DNA of 64,000 bases, taken from the NCBI RefSeq assembly GCF_040049275.1, contig NZ_JBDZDT010000007.1:310001-374000 (forward strand), read 5' to 3'. This document shows, one piece after another, positions 8,313 to 16,250 of the stretch. The notes under the pieces are model-generated. The model saw only the letters and a program-made list of their open reading frames with translations. It had not been told where the DNA came from and did not search any database. This DNA comes from Aquabacter sp040049275 (GTDB lineage Bacteria > Pseudomonadota > Alphaproteobacteria > Rhizobiales > Xanthobacteraceae). Each line of letters opens with the position of its first letter. Position 1 is the first letter of the stretch. Position numbers and translations under genes: made by a program.

Positions 8313-8759
8313 TCATGCGGCATCCGGCCTCGTCGCCGCCAGAGCGGCGATGCCGAGGACGTAGCTCTGCGGGCCGAAACCGCAGATCACGCCGCGCGCA
8401 ACTGGAGAGAGATAGGAGTGATGCCGGAAGGCTTCCCGGGCGAACACATTGGAAAGGTGGACCTCGACCGTGGGCACGCCCGCCGCGCCGATGGCGTCTC
8501 GCAGGGCAACCGAGGTGTGGGTGTAGGCGCCAGCATTCAGCACGATGCCAAGCGCGCCGCGCGCCGCATGGATCTGCTCCACCAGCTCGCCCTCGTGATT
8601 GGTCTGGCGGAAAACCACGTCCAGTCCATGGGTGGCGGCGGCGTTGCGGCACAGGGCCTCGATGTCGGCGAGCGTCGTCGTGCCGTAAACCCCCGGCTCG
8701 CGCGTGCCGAGCAGGTTCAGATTGGGTCCGTTGAGGACATGGACGACGTGATCGGACAT
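8313..8759 (-). CDS. aroQ: 3-dehydroquinate dehydratase, type II
   Basis: Dodecameric enzyme of the shikimate pathway that dehydrates 3-dehydroquinate. The 148 residues match the family. Recognisable blocks are L-N-G-P-N-L-N-L-L-G-T-R-E-P with the lid-loop Arg and the following catalytic Tyr (V-Y-G), Q-T-N-H-E-G-E-L, L-N-A-G-A-Y-T-H-T-S, the catalytic-His block E-V-H-L-S-N-V-F-A-R-E-x-F-R-H-x-S and a terminal G-x-I-x-G-F-G. It is the first gene of an aroQ-accB-accC unit and is separated from the DsbA-like gene upstream by a gap holding a C/G hairpin. Confidence 0.96.
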   Translation of the reverse strand: MSDHVVHVLNGPNLNLLGTREPGVYGTTTLADIEALCRNAAATHGLDVVFRQTNHEGELVEQIHAARGALGIVLNAGAYTHTSVALRDAIGAAGVPTVEVHLSNVFAREAFRHHSYLSPVARGVICGFGPQSYVLGIAALAATRPDAA

Positions 8760-8941
8760 CCGTGCATAAAAGCCTGGAGCGGCATCGTCCTCGGCGAGGA
8801 CAATGCGTCTCGAATCATGGCCGGCGGTCCTCCGCCGGTGCCGGCAGCGCCGGGCGAGCGTTTATAGGGGGAGCGCGGCGTCATGAAAAGCCGTTGCGCG
8901 CAAAGGCCTGTGGGTCGCGCCCGTTTCCACCCGTTACCGCT

Positions 8942-8967
8942 CCCCCTCCCCTTGCGGGGGGAGGGGA
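8942..8967. repeat. C-rich/G-rich hairpin, family B short copy
   Basis: Nine-base arms CCCCTCCCC and GGGGAGGGG around a loop containing TTGCGG, located 26 bases after the stop of the DsbA-like gene. It resembles one arm of the larger elements at 16097 and 62921. It could also end transcription of the protease/DsbA-like operon, although no T-run follows on the minus strand. Confidence 0.6.
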
Positions 8968-8992
8968 CAGCAGCAATCTCGGTTCGACCCGT

Positions 8993-9754
8993 TCAGTTGG
9001 ACTTGGGCTTGCGCTGGGCGTCGACCGTGGCCTTGAGCTTGTCGTAGCCCACCGAGCCGATCACCACCTCGTCGCCGATGATGAAGCTCGGCGTGCCGTT
9101 GAGGCCGAGCGCCTGGGCGATCTTCATGCTCTCGTCCAGCGTCGCGTTGAGCTCGGGCGAGGTGGCCACCTTCTGGATGGCGGCCGGGTCGATGCCCACG
9201 TCCTTGGCGGCCTGGAGCGCCTTGGCGCGATCGGCCTGCCCGCGGATGCCGAGGAGCGCATCGTGAAAGGCGAGGTATTTTTCCGGGGCGACCATGCGCA
9301 CCGCCACCGCCACCTGCGCGGCCTCAACGGAGCCTGGGCCGAGGACCGGGAATTCCTTGAAGATCACCTTCAGGTTCGGGTCCTTCTTGATCAGCTTGTC
9401 CACGTCGGCCAGCGCCTGCTTGCAGTAGCCGCAATTGTAATCGAAGAACTCCACCAGGGTGACGTCGCCCTTCGGGTTGCCCACCACGACGCCGCGCGGC
9501 GAATCGAAGACGAGGCCCTTCATCTCGGAGAGCGCCTTGCCACGGCCTTCCGCTTCCTGCGCCTGCTGCTTCTTTTCAAGCTCGCCGATGACCTCCTGGA
9601 GGACTTCCGGATTCTTCATCAGATAGTCGCGCACCACGGTGCCGATCTCGGCCTTCTCGGCGTCGGTGAAGGCGGCGGCGGGGGTGAGCGTCGCGGCCAT
9701 GGCGCCGAAGGCGGCGGCAAAGGCGAAGGCGGCGCGGGGGCCGGAGCGGAACAT
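8993..9754 (-). CDS. DsbA-family thiol:disulfide oxidoreductase, periplasmic
   Basis: Exported thioredoxin-fold protein, 253 residues from the ATG at 9754. That start is supported by AAGGAG seven bases upstream; an upstream in-frame start at 9781 would overlap the preceding gene. Signal peptide residues 1-29 end in A-A-A-F. After a helical N-terminal segment the domain has the active site C-G-Y-C within F-F-D-Y-N-C-G-Y-C-K, the cis-Pro loop G-T-P-S-F-I-I-G, and an inserted helical domain. The C-G-Y-C and N-terminal extension resemble the Com1/DsbA-like group common in Rhizobiales. It lies 23 bases after a periplasmic M48 protease gene, so both probably serve envelope protein quality control. 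Confidence 0.9.
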   Translation of the reverse strand: MFRSGPRAAFAFAAAFGAMAATLTPAAAFTDAEKAEIGTVVRDYLMKNPEVLQEVIGELEKKQQAQEAEGRGKALSEMKGLVFDSPRGVVVGNPKGDVTLVEFFDYNCGYCKQALADVDKLIKKDPNLKVIFKEFPVLGPGSVEAAQVAVAVRMVAPEKYLAFHDALLGIRGQADRAKALQAAKDVGIDPAAIQKVATSPELNATLDESMKIAQALGLNGTPSFIIGDEVVIGSVGYDKLKATVDAQRKPKSN

Positions 9755-9777
9755 GGTGGTCTCCTTGAGGAAAAGGG

Positions 9778-11181
9778 TCATTGAGGCTTGGGCGGCTTGA
9801 AGTTGAGGATGTCGTCCGCCTTCAGCCAGCCCGGCGTGCCGGGCTTGAAGGTCTGGCGGGCCCGGGCGGCCAGCTCCTGGCCGGTGCGGTACTGGCCCGC
9901 CGCCATGAGGCCCTGGGCGGAGGCAAGGTCTGCATTCGCGGTGTCGCCCTTGCGGCCATAGGCCATGGCCAGCGAGCGCCAGCCTTCCACGGAATCGGGA
10001 TCGCGCTGCGTGGCGCGGACCAGCTCGCTGATCGCCTCGTCGTTATAGGCCGGGTTGCCGGACTGGACCAAAGCCTGGCCGAGCATGGCGCGGATCAGCG
10101 CATTGCCGCCGGTCATGGCCACCGCCTGGCGCAGCGGCGCGATCGCCTGTCCCGCGCGGCCCGATTCCAGCAGCGCCTGGCCCTTCAGCTCCTGGAAATA
10201 GGGGTTGCCCGGTTCCTTGGCGATGAGCGCGTCGATCTTGCCCACCGCCTCGTTCACATTGCCGAAGCGGTAGGCCGAGATGGCGCGGGCATATTGGGCG
10301 GCGAGCGACGTGTCGGAGATGGGATAGCGGCGATAGACCGCGTCCGGCCGCTCCATGAAGCCGAACAGCTTCGCCCGCATGAGGTCGTGCCGGGCCTGGA
10401 GGGCAGGGGGATCCTTGGAGTTGTAATAGGGGCTCGCCTTCGCCAGTTCCTCAAGCGCCGCGATGCGCTCGCGCGCCATGGGATGGCTCAGGAGGTAGGG
10501 ATCGACCCTTTGGCTGAGGAAGAGCTGGTCGTTCTGGAAGCGCTGGAAGGTCTCCAGCATACCCTTGGCGGACTGGTGGGTCTCGTTGAGGTATTTCACG
10601 GCGGAACGGTCGGCCGCCTGCTCCTCGCCGCGCTGGTAGGAGAGCAAGGAGCGGCGGATCATCTCCTGCGGTGCGCTGATGGCGCCCGCCGCCGCATTGC
10701 CGATATTGGTGCCGCTGGCGCCGGCGGCAGCACCCGCCGCGACGCCCGCACCTGCCAGCAGCATGGCGACGATGGCCATGGTCTGCGCGCCCGCCAGCTG
10801 CTCGCGCATGCGCGCGAGATGCCCGCCGGCGATATGGCCGGTCTCGTGGGCGAGCACGCCGATGATCTGGTTCGGCGTGTCCGCATCCATCAGCGCGCCG
10901 GCATTGATGAAGATGCGCTTCCCGTCGGCCACGAACGCATTGTAGGAGCGGTCACCGATGATGGTGACCTCCACATTCTGCTGGGCGAGCCCCGCCACCT
11001 TCAGCACGGGGCGGGTATAATCGCGCAGAAGGTTCTCGATCTCGGCATCGCGGATGATCTTCGGGCGCGGGCCGCTCTGCCGCTGCTCCTGGGCGTTCAC
11101 GCCATGGAGGGGCAACCACAGGGCCGCCAGCAGCGTCAGGCCCCGCGCCGCGCGCATTGCAATGGTCGAAACCCCACTCAT
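9778..11181 (-). CDS. M48 metalloprotease with TPR-like C-terminal domain (BepA-like)
   Basis: Periplasmic zinc protease and chaperone type. From the ATG at 11181 the protein is 467 residues with a signal peptide (hydrophobic segment G-L-T-L-L-A-A-L-W, cleavage near V-N-A-Q). An ATG at 11157 is an alternative, and the frame is open to 11316. The zinc motif H-E-T-G-H-I-A-G-G-H lies near residue 120, the Gly/Ala-rich hydrophobic segment follows, and the third ligand is in the R-G-E-E-Q-A-A-D block. The last about 200 residues are Ala/Leu helical repeats of TPR type. Family members such as BepA edit outer-membrane proteins; the joint operon with a DsbA-like protein fits that job. Confidence 0.9.
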   Translation of the reverse strand: MSGVSTIAMRAARGLTLLAALWLPLHGVNAQEQRQSGPRPKIIRDAEIENLLRDYTRPVLKVAGLAQQNVEVTIIGDRSYNAFVADGKRIFINAGALMDADTPNQIIGVLAHETGHIAGGHLARMREQLAGAQTMAIVAMLLAGAGVAAGAAAGASGTNIGNAAAGAISAPQEMIRRSLLSYQRGEEQAADRSAVKYLNETHQSAKGMLETFQRFQNDQLFLSQRVDPYLLSHPMARERIAALEELAKASPYYNSKDPPALQARHDLMRAKLFGFMERPDAVYRRYPISDTSLAAQYARAISAYRFGNVNEAVGKIDALIAKEPGNPYFQELKGQALLESGRAGQAIAPLRQAVAMTGGNALIRAMLGQALVQSGNPAYNDEAISELVRATQRDPDSVEGWRSLAMAYGRKGDTANADLASAQGLMAAGQYRTGQELAARARQTFKPGTPGWLKADDILNFKPPKPQ

Positions 11182-11386
11182 CGGCCGCAATGCGTCTCCA
11201 TTCCGGGCCTGGCGCAACCGCCGCCGCTCGAATCCACCCTTGGCGCCCAGGGGCGCACGGGGTACGAGACGAAGGAACACAGGCCGGCCCCACGGGTCAA
11301 TGCGCCCCGCATTCACGTTAGGGCGAAGGGCCTACCCACAGCGCGAATGCGGCGGCAGCACGGCGACGCCGGCAGGATTGAACGCC

Positions 11387-12565
11387 ATGAACCTCTCCCC
11401 CCACATCCGCAGCCTTGCTTCCGGCCGCAGCGCGGTGGCGCCCTTCATCGTCATGGACGTGATGGAGCATGCCGCGCGGCTGGAGCGCGCTGGCGCGCAT
11501 GTGATCCATATGGAAGTCGGCCAGCCGGCCGCGCCCGCGCCGCTGTGCGCGCGCCGCGCCGCCGCCGCCGCGCTGGAGCGCGGGCAACTGGGCTATACGG
11601 CGGCGCTGGGCATTCCCTCGCTGCGCGCGCGCATCGCGCGGCATTACGGGGAGGCGCATGGGCTGGCGCTCGACCCGGAGCGCGTGGTGGTGACCAGCGG
11701 CTCCTCCGCCGGCTTCATCCTGGCCTTCCTCGCTCTGTTCGAGGCGGGAGACCGGGTGGCCATCGCCGCGCCGGGCTATCCGCCCTATCGGCACGTGCTC
11801 TCCGCGCTCGGCTGCGAGCCGGTGCTGATCGAGACCCGCGCCGAGGACCGTTTCGCACTGACGCCGGAGAGGCTGATCGCCGCCCACCGGGAGAAGCCGC
11901 TGGCCGGCGTGCTCGTGGCGAGCCCGGCCAATCCCACCGGCACCATGATGGACCGCCCGGCTCTGGTGGCGCTGCATGCCTGCGCCCGCGACCTCGGCCT
12001 GCGCTTCATCTCGGACGAGATCTATCATGGCCTCGATTATGCGTTCCCGGCGGTGAGCGCGGCCGAGATCGCCGACGACGTGGTGGTGATCAATTCCTTC
12101 TCGAAATATTTCTGCATGACCGGCTGGCGGGTCGGCTGGATGGTGGTGCCGCCGGACCTCGCCCGCACCATGGAGCGCCTTCAGCAGAATCTCTCCATCT
12201 CCGTGCCCACCCTCTCCCAGATCGCCGCCGAGGCGGCCTTCGACGGGCGCGAGGAGATGGAGGCCATCAAGCACGGCTATGAGGAGAACCGCCGCATCCT
12301 GGTGGAAGGCCTGCCCAAGGTGGGGCTCGACCGCTTCCTGCCCGTGGATGGCGCCTTCTATCTCTATGCCGACGTCTCCCGCTTCACGGGCGATTCCGCC
12401 GCCTTCGCCTCGCGCCTGCTCGATGCCGCCCATGTGGCGGCGACGCCGGGGATCGATTTCGACCCGTTCCGAGGAAAGCAGTTTCTGCGCTTCTCTTATG
12501 CCGGCTCGGCAGAGGATATGCGCGCGGCGGTGGAGCGGATCGGGGTGTTCCTGAAGGCGGAGTAG
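11387..12565 (+). CDS. Pyridoxal-phosphate aminotransferase, class I/II
   Basis: Cytosolic fold-type I aminotransferase, 392 residues. The ATG at 11387 gives the family's usual N-terminus. The PLP-binding Lys is in N-S-F-S-K-Y-F-C-M-T-G-W-R-V-G-W. Other family residues are the Y-x-x-x-x-G beginning (L-G-Y-T-A-A-L-G), N-P-x-G-T (the Asn that contacts the ring nitrogen region) and S-D-E-I-Y-H-G. Substrate is not deducible; relatives are annotated as aspartate, alanine or aromatic aminotransferases. It is divergent from the protease operon and stands alone. Confidence 0.88.
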   Translation: MNLSPHIRSLASGRSAVAPFIVMDVMEHAARLERAGAHVIHMEVGQPAAPAPLCARRAAAAALERGQLGYTAALGIPSLRARIARHYGEAHGLALDPERVVVTSGSSAGFILAFLALFEAGDRVAIAAPGYPPYRHVLSALGCEPVLIETRAEDRFALTPERLIAAHREKPLAGVLVASPANPTGTMMDRPALVALHACARDLGLRFISDEIYHGLDYAFPAVSAAEIADDVVVINSFSKYFCMTGWRVGWMVVPPDLARTMERLQQNLSISVPTLSQIAAEAAFDGREEMEAIKHGYEENRRILVEGLPKVGLDRFLPVDGAFYLYADVSRFTGDSAAFASRLLDAAHVAATPGIDFDPFRGKQFLRFSYAGSAEDMRAAVERIGVFLKAE

Positions 12566-12630
12566 GGAAGCAGCTTCCCATAAGTGCGCCCTTGTCCTGC
12601 ACAAGCGAAAGCGAAGCTTGAGCGCAGATG

Positions 12631-12750
12631 CGGGACCCAGCGCAGGACTCCGGCGAAGCCGTCACCCCGCGACCAGCGCCCTCACGCCTCCGCTGCGTAG
12701 CAGCGAAGGCTCATTGAAGCGCCTTCGGCGGATTCTTGCGCTGGGTCCCG
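12631..12750. repeat. Long-range inverted repeat in an intergenic gap
   Basis: Arms CGGGACCCAGCGCA (12631-12644) and TGCGCTGGGTCCCG (12737-12750) are exact reverse complements about 92 bases apart. The 251-base gap between the aminotransferase gene and rsmD holds no supported gene, only this element. Confidence 0.7.
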
Positions 12751-12816
12751 GGTTGCATTCCACGCCTTCGGCGTTCCATGCCCCCAGGACAAACAGGTGC
12801 GCGGGGAGGGAAGACC

Positions 12817-13365
12817 TCACACCCCCAAAAACGTCAGCTCCGTCTCGTCATAGCGGCGCTGTTCCAGCACCTCGAACCCGTCCGGCACTACGAAGGCGCC
12901 GGCCTTCTCCTCCACCACCACCAGCGCGTCCGGCGCGAGCCATCCCCCCTGGCGGGCCGAAAGCAGCGCCGCCTCGGCGAGGCTTTTGCCATAAGGCGGG
13001 TCGCAGAAGATGAGGGAATAGGCGTCCCCCGGCGGGCAGTCGCCGAGCTTCGTGGCGTCGCGCCGGAAGATGCGGGTGGTGCCGGTGAGTCCCAGCGCCT
13101 CCACATTCTCGCGGATCAGCGCGCGGGCCTCCACCGCCTCCTCCACGAACAGAGCGAAGGCCGCGCCGCGCGAGATGGCCTCGATGCCGAGCGCGCCCGT
13201 GCCGGCGAACAGGTCCAGCACCCGCGCACCGTCGGCGGCGTCGCCATAGGCATGGGCCAGCACGTTGAAGAGGGCTTCCCGCAGCCGGTCGGAGGTGGGG
13301 CGGGTCGCCTGGGAGGAGGGGGCTTTCAGCGCCCGCCCCCTCAAGCTACCGCCGACGACGCGCAT
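12817..13365 (-). CDS. rsmD: 16S rRNA (guanine(966)-N2)-methyltransferase
   Basis: SAM-dependent enzyme that methylates G966 of 16S rRNA in the assembling 30S subunit. The 182 residues match the family. The N-terminus R-V-V-G-G-x-L-R-G-R-x-L, the SAM motif L-D-L-F-A-G-T-G-A-L-G-I-E-A and the catalytic D-P-P-Y motif (C-D-P-P-Y-G-K) are present. It starts 3 bases after the stop of the pseudouridine synthase gene, the common rluB-rsmD operon order of Rhizobiales. Confidence 0.95.
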   Translation of the reverse strand: MRVVGGSLRGRALKAPSSQATRPTSDRLREALFNVLAHAYGDAADGARVLDLFAGTGALGIEAISRGAAFALFVEEAVEARALIRENVEALGLTGTTRIFRRDATKLGDCPPGDAYSLIFCDPPYGKSLAEAALLSARQGGWLAPDALVVVEEKAGAFVVPDGFEVLEQRRYDETELTFLGV

Positions 13366-13368
13366 GGT

Positions 13369-15576
13369 TCAGGTGCGCTTGCGCGGACCGGCGGGCTTGC
13401 CGCCACGCGGCGGGCCGGACCGCTTCGGTCCGCCAGCCTTGGGCCCTGCGCCTTTTGCACCACCCCGGGGGGCGCCGCTCCTTGGACCGCCTTTCGGCGG
13501 GCCCTTGGGGCCGCTGCGTTCACGCGGCGGACCATCGCCACGGGGCTCGCGATCGATGAAGCCGACATTCTCGCCGCGCCGTTCCCCGCGCGGCTTTCCG
13601 CCGGCAGGCCGCGCCTTGGGGCCGGCACCGCGCGAGGGCGGTCCGGAACGTTCCCGACGCTCTTCCCGCTGGCCTTCGGGACGCTCCTCACGCCAGGGCC
13701 GGAAGTCCTCGCGGGGAGCCTCGGAGGCCACTTCACGCCGACGCGGACGCTCTTCGCGCCCTCCTGGACCTTCTTCTCGGTGACGCGGGCGCTCCTCGCG
13801 GGCACCAGGCCCCTCCGCGCGCGGGCGCGGCCGGAAACCTTCGCGCGAGCCACCTAGGCCTTCCTCGCGGCGGCGGGGACGCTCTTCGCGTCCACCTGGA
13901 CCTTCCTCCCGGCGACGCGGGCGCTCCTCGCGGGCGCCGGGACCCTCCGCGCGCGAGCGCGGCCGGAAGCCCTCGCGCGAGCCGCCGGGGCCTTCCTCGC
14001 GGCGGCGGGGACGCTCTTCGCGTCCGCCTGAACCTTCCTCCCGGCGACGCGGGCGCTCCTCGCGGGCGCCAGGACCTTCCGCGCGCGGGCGCGGCCGGAA
14101 ACCTTCGCGCGAGCCGCCTGGACCTTCTTCCCTGCGGCGGGGGCGGGCATCCTCGCGCCCTTTGCCACGCTCGTCCCCTCGGCGGAAATCCTCACGGCCT
14201 TCGCCTTGCGGGCGCGGGCGGCGGGGCGGGGGACGGCTGTCATCGCGGCGCGCATCGTCCCGCTCGAAGCTCCGGCCTTCGGCGCCGGCGGGCCGGCGGC
14301 CACGGGGGCGCTCCTCGAAGCTGGAATCAGGGCGGCGGGGACCGGCGGGGCGCTTTCCGGGCGGGCCGGAACGGCGCGGGCGCTCATCATCGCGCTCGAA
14401 GCGACCGCCTTGCGGCCGATCCCGACCGGGGCCTGACCGGCGCTGAGGCCGCTCCTCTTCGCGGGGCGCGACCACGCGCTCCACCTTGATCTCGCGGCCC
14501 TTGCGGTCGGCCACCGTGCCGCGGCTCTCCACCGCGCGCTCGGGGTCGGCGCGCCGGCTACGGACGCGGAAGTCGCTGGTGTCTTCCTCCGCGCCGTGGG
14601 GATGGCGGGCGCGGGCGCGGCCTTCCGGCTCGCGCTCCGCGCGGCGGGGACCTCGGGCGGGACGGCGCGGCGCGTCGTCCTCGTCCGCCGGGCGCACAAG
14701 GCGGCGGGGTGCTTCTTCCAACGTGCGCTCGATCAGCGGACCGTCAAAATCGGCGCCGGAGGCGGCGACGATGTCGGCACCGATCTGGTCGCGCAGGATG
14801 CGCGTGCGCACCTCCTCGATGCCGTTCTCCTCGATCTCTCCAAGCTGGAACGGGCCATAGGAGACGCGGATCAGCCGGTTCACGGCCATGCCGAGGGCGG
14901 CGAGCACGTTGCGCACTTCGCGGTTCTTGCCCTCGCGCAGCGCCACCGTGATCCAGACGTTCGCCCCCTGCACGCGATCCAGCGTCGCCTCGATGGGGCC
15001 GTACTCGATGCCTTCGACGGTGATGCCGCGCAAAAGCCCGTCCAGCCTCGCCTGGTCGATCTCGCCCTTGGCGCGCACGCGGTAGCGGCGTAGCCAGCCG
15101 GTCTCCGGCAGTTCCAGCGCACGGGCGAGGCCGCCATCATTGGTAAGCAGCAGCAGGCCTTCGGAATTGAGGTCGAGCCGCCCGATGGAAACGAGGCGCG
15201 GCAGGCCCTTGGGGAGGATCTCGAACAGGGTCGTGCGCCCTTCCGGGTCGCGGTTGGTGGTCACCACGCCCTTGGGCTTGTGATAAAGGAAGAGGCGCGT
15301 GCGCTCCTTCTCGGGCAACGGCTCGCCGTCCACCTGGATGGTGTCTTCCGGCGTCACGGTGAAGGCGGGGCTTTCGAGAATGACACCGTTCACGGCCACG
15401 CGGCCGGCGGCGATCCACTCCTCGATCTCGCGGCGCGAGCCGAGGCCGGCGCGGGCGATGACCTTGGCGATGCGCTCGGCATCCGTCTTCTCGGTGGCTG
15501 TCGAGGCGGGGGCGATCGCGCGTTTGATGCGCGGAACGCGGTTCTTGTCCTTGCGGGGCGGCAGTTTACTGGGCAT
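13369..15576 (-). CDS. rluB: RluB/RsuA-type rRNA pseudouridine synthase with long RGE-rich tail
   Basis: Pseudouridine synthase of the RsuA/RluB/E/F family, acting on 23S or 16S rRNA. The ATG at 15576 gives 735 residues; the frame is open further up, but that part is antisense to tadA and unlike the family. An S4 RNA-binding domain (about 35-82) precedes the catalytic domain, with the catalytic Asp in G-R-L-D-L-N-S-E-G-L-L-L-L-T-N-D (D135) and the end of the core near residue 285. A tail of about 430 residues, almost only Arg, Glu, Gly, Pro, Asp and Ser, follows, with three 44-residue tandem repeats. E. coli RluB is under 300 residues. Rhizobial RluB homologues do have basic disordered tails, but this one is very long. 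rsmD follows after 3 bases. Confidence 0.9.
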   Translation of the reverse strand: MPSKLPPRKDKNRVPRIKRAIAPASTATEKTDAERIAKVIARAGLGSRREIEEWIAAGRVAVNGVILESPAFTVTPEDTIQVDGEPLPEKERTRLFLYHKPKGVVTTNRDPEGRTTLFEILPKGLPRLVSIGRLDLNSEGLLLLTNDGGLARALELPETGWLRRYRVRAKGEIDQARLDGLLRGITVEGIEYGPIEATLDRVQGANVWITVALREGKNREVRNVLAALGMAVNRLIRVSYGPFQLGEIEENGIEEVRTRILRDQIGADIVAASGADFDGPLIERTLEEAPRRLVRPADEDDAPRRPARGPRRAEREPEGRARARHPHGAEEDTSDFRVRSRRADPERAVESRGTVADRKGREIKVERVVAPREEERPQRRSGPGRDRPQGGRFERDDERPRRSGPPGKRPAGPRRPDSSFEERPRGRRPAGAEGRSFERDDARRDDSRPPPRRPRPQGEGREDFRRGDERGKGREDARPRRREEGPGGSREGFRPRPRAEGPGAREERPRRREEGSGGREERPRRREEGPGGSREGFRPRSRAEGPGAREERPRRREEGPGGREERPRRREEGLGGSREGFRPRPRAEGPGAREERPRHREEGPGGREERPRRREVASEAPREDFRPWREERPEGQREERRERSGPPSRGAGPKARPAGGKPRGERRGENVGFIDREPRGDGPPRERSGPKGPPKGGPRSGAPRGGAKGAGPKAGGPKRSGPPRGGKPAGPRKRT
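13755..14150 (-). repeat. Tandem 132-bp coding repeats in the rluB tail
   Basis: Three near-identical copies with an exact 132-base period (TCGCGCGAG recurs at 13841, 13973 and 14105), in frame, each coding a 44-residue unit. The unit combines E-E-R-P-R-R-R-E-E-G, S-R-E-G-F-R-P-R and A-E-G-P-G-A-R. Differences between copies are mostly single bases, so the array is young or homogenised by recombination. Confidence 0.9.
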
Positions 15577-15634
15577 GCATGGCGGATAGCACGAACCTTG
15601 CCTTGGGGCGAGGTGGCGAGGACGCGTAAAGCAC

Positions 15635-16078
15635 GTGAGCGAGACTTTCATGCAGATGGCGCTGGCCGAGGCCCGCGCAGCCGCGGAGCGCGGCGAGGTG
15701 CCGGTGGGCGCCGTGCTGGTGCGCGGCTCCACCGTGATCGCCCGCGACGGCAACCGCACCCGGGAGCTGACCGACCCCACCGCCCATGCCGAGATGCTGG
15801 TGGTGCGCGCCGGCTCGACCATGCTCGGCGCCGAGCGGCTGCTCAACTGCGATCTCTATGTGACGCTGGAGCCCTGCGCCATGTGCGCGGCCGCCGTCTC
15901 CTTCGCCCGCGTGCGGCGGCTCTATTATGGCGCGCCGGACCCCAAGGGCGGGGCGGTGGAGAGCGGGCCGCGCTTCTATTCCCAGCCCACCTGCCACCAC
16001 GTGCCGGAAGTCTATGGCGGCATCGCCGAGCGGCAGGCGGCGGAGGTGCTGCGCACCTTCTTCAGGGACAGAAGGTAG
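15635..16078 (+). CDS. tadA: tRNA-specific adenosine deaminase
   Basis: Zinc enzyme that deaminates A34 to inosine in tRNA-Arg(ACG). The 147 residues contain the zinc and catalytic residues H51-A-E53 (T-A-H-A-E-M) and P-C-A-M-C (C81, C84), and the substrate block V-P-V-G-A-V-L-V. GTG at 15635 gives the usual M-S-E-T-F-M start; an ATG at 15650 is also in frame. It is divergent from the pseudouridine synthase gene with 58 bases between starts. Confidence 0.94.
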   Translation: MSETFMQMALAEARAAAERGEVPVGAVLVRGSTVIARDGNRTRELTDPTAHAEMLVVRAGSTMLGAERLLNCDLYVTLEPCAMCAAAVSFARVRRLYYGAPDPKGGAVESGPRFYSQPTCHHVPEVYGGIAERQAAEVLRTFFRDRR

Positions 16079-16096
16079 GGTTCTTGGACCGTCAGG

Positions 16097-16216
16097 CTCC
16101 CTCTCCCGCTTGCGGGGGAGGGCTGGGGAGGGGGCACCTCAAGCAGAGCGACCCATCCGGATCAGCGGCCAGCGCCCTTTCCCTTTCCCTAACCCTCCCC
16201 CGCAAGCGGGAGGGGG
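16097..16216. repeat. Large inverted-repeat intergenic element, family B
   Basis: Left part CTCCCTCTCCCGCTTGCGGG followed by a G-rich run; right part CCCTCCCCCGCAAGCGGGAG, in mirror orientation about 80 bases away. The same design recurs at 62921-63054, and a short hairpin at 8942. It lies between the convergent tadA and dehalogenase genes. Confidence 0.8.
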
Positions 16217-16250
16217 AATGAAGCAACGGTCCCTCCCGGGGAGGGGAACC

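Noticed and set aside
9781..12282. Open frame of 833 codons on the plus strand across the M48 protease gene
   Set aside because: Antisense to the protease and running into the aminotransferase gene in another frame; low-complexity Gly/His/Arg composition with no domain.
13755..14150. Tandem repeats considered as a CRISPR-like array
   Set aside because: The repeats are 132 bases, contiguous, without unique spacers, and in frame inside the pseudouridine synthase gene.
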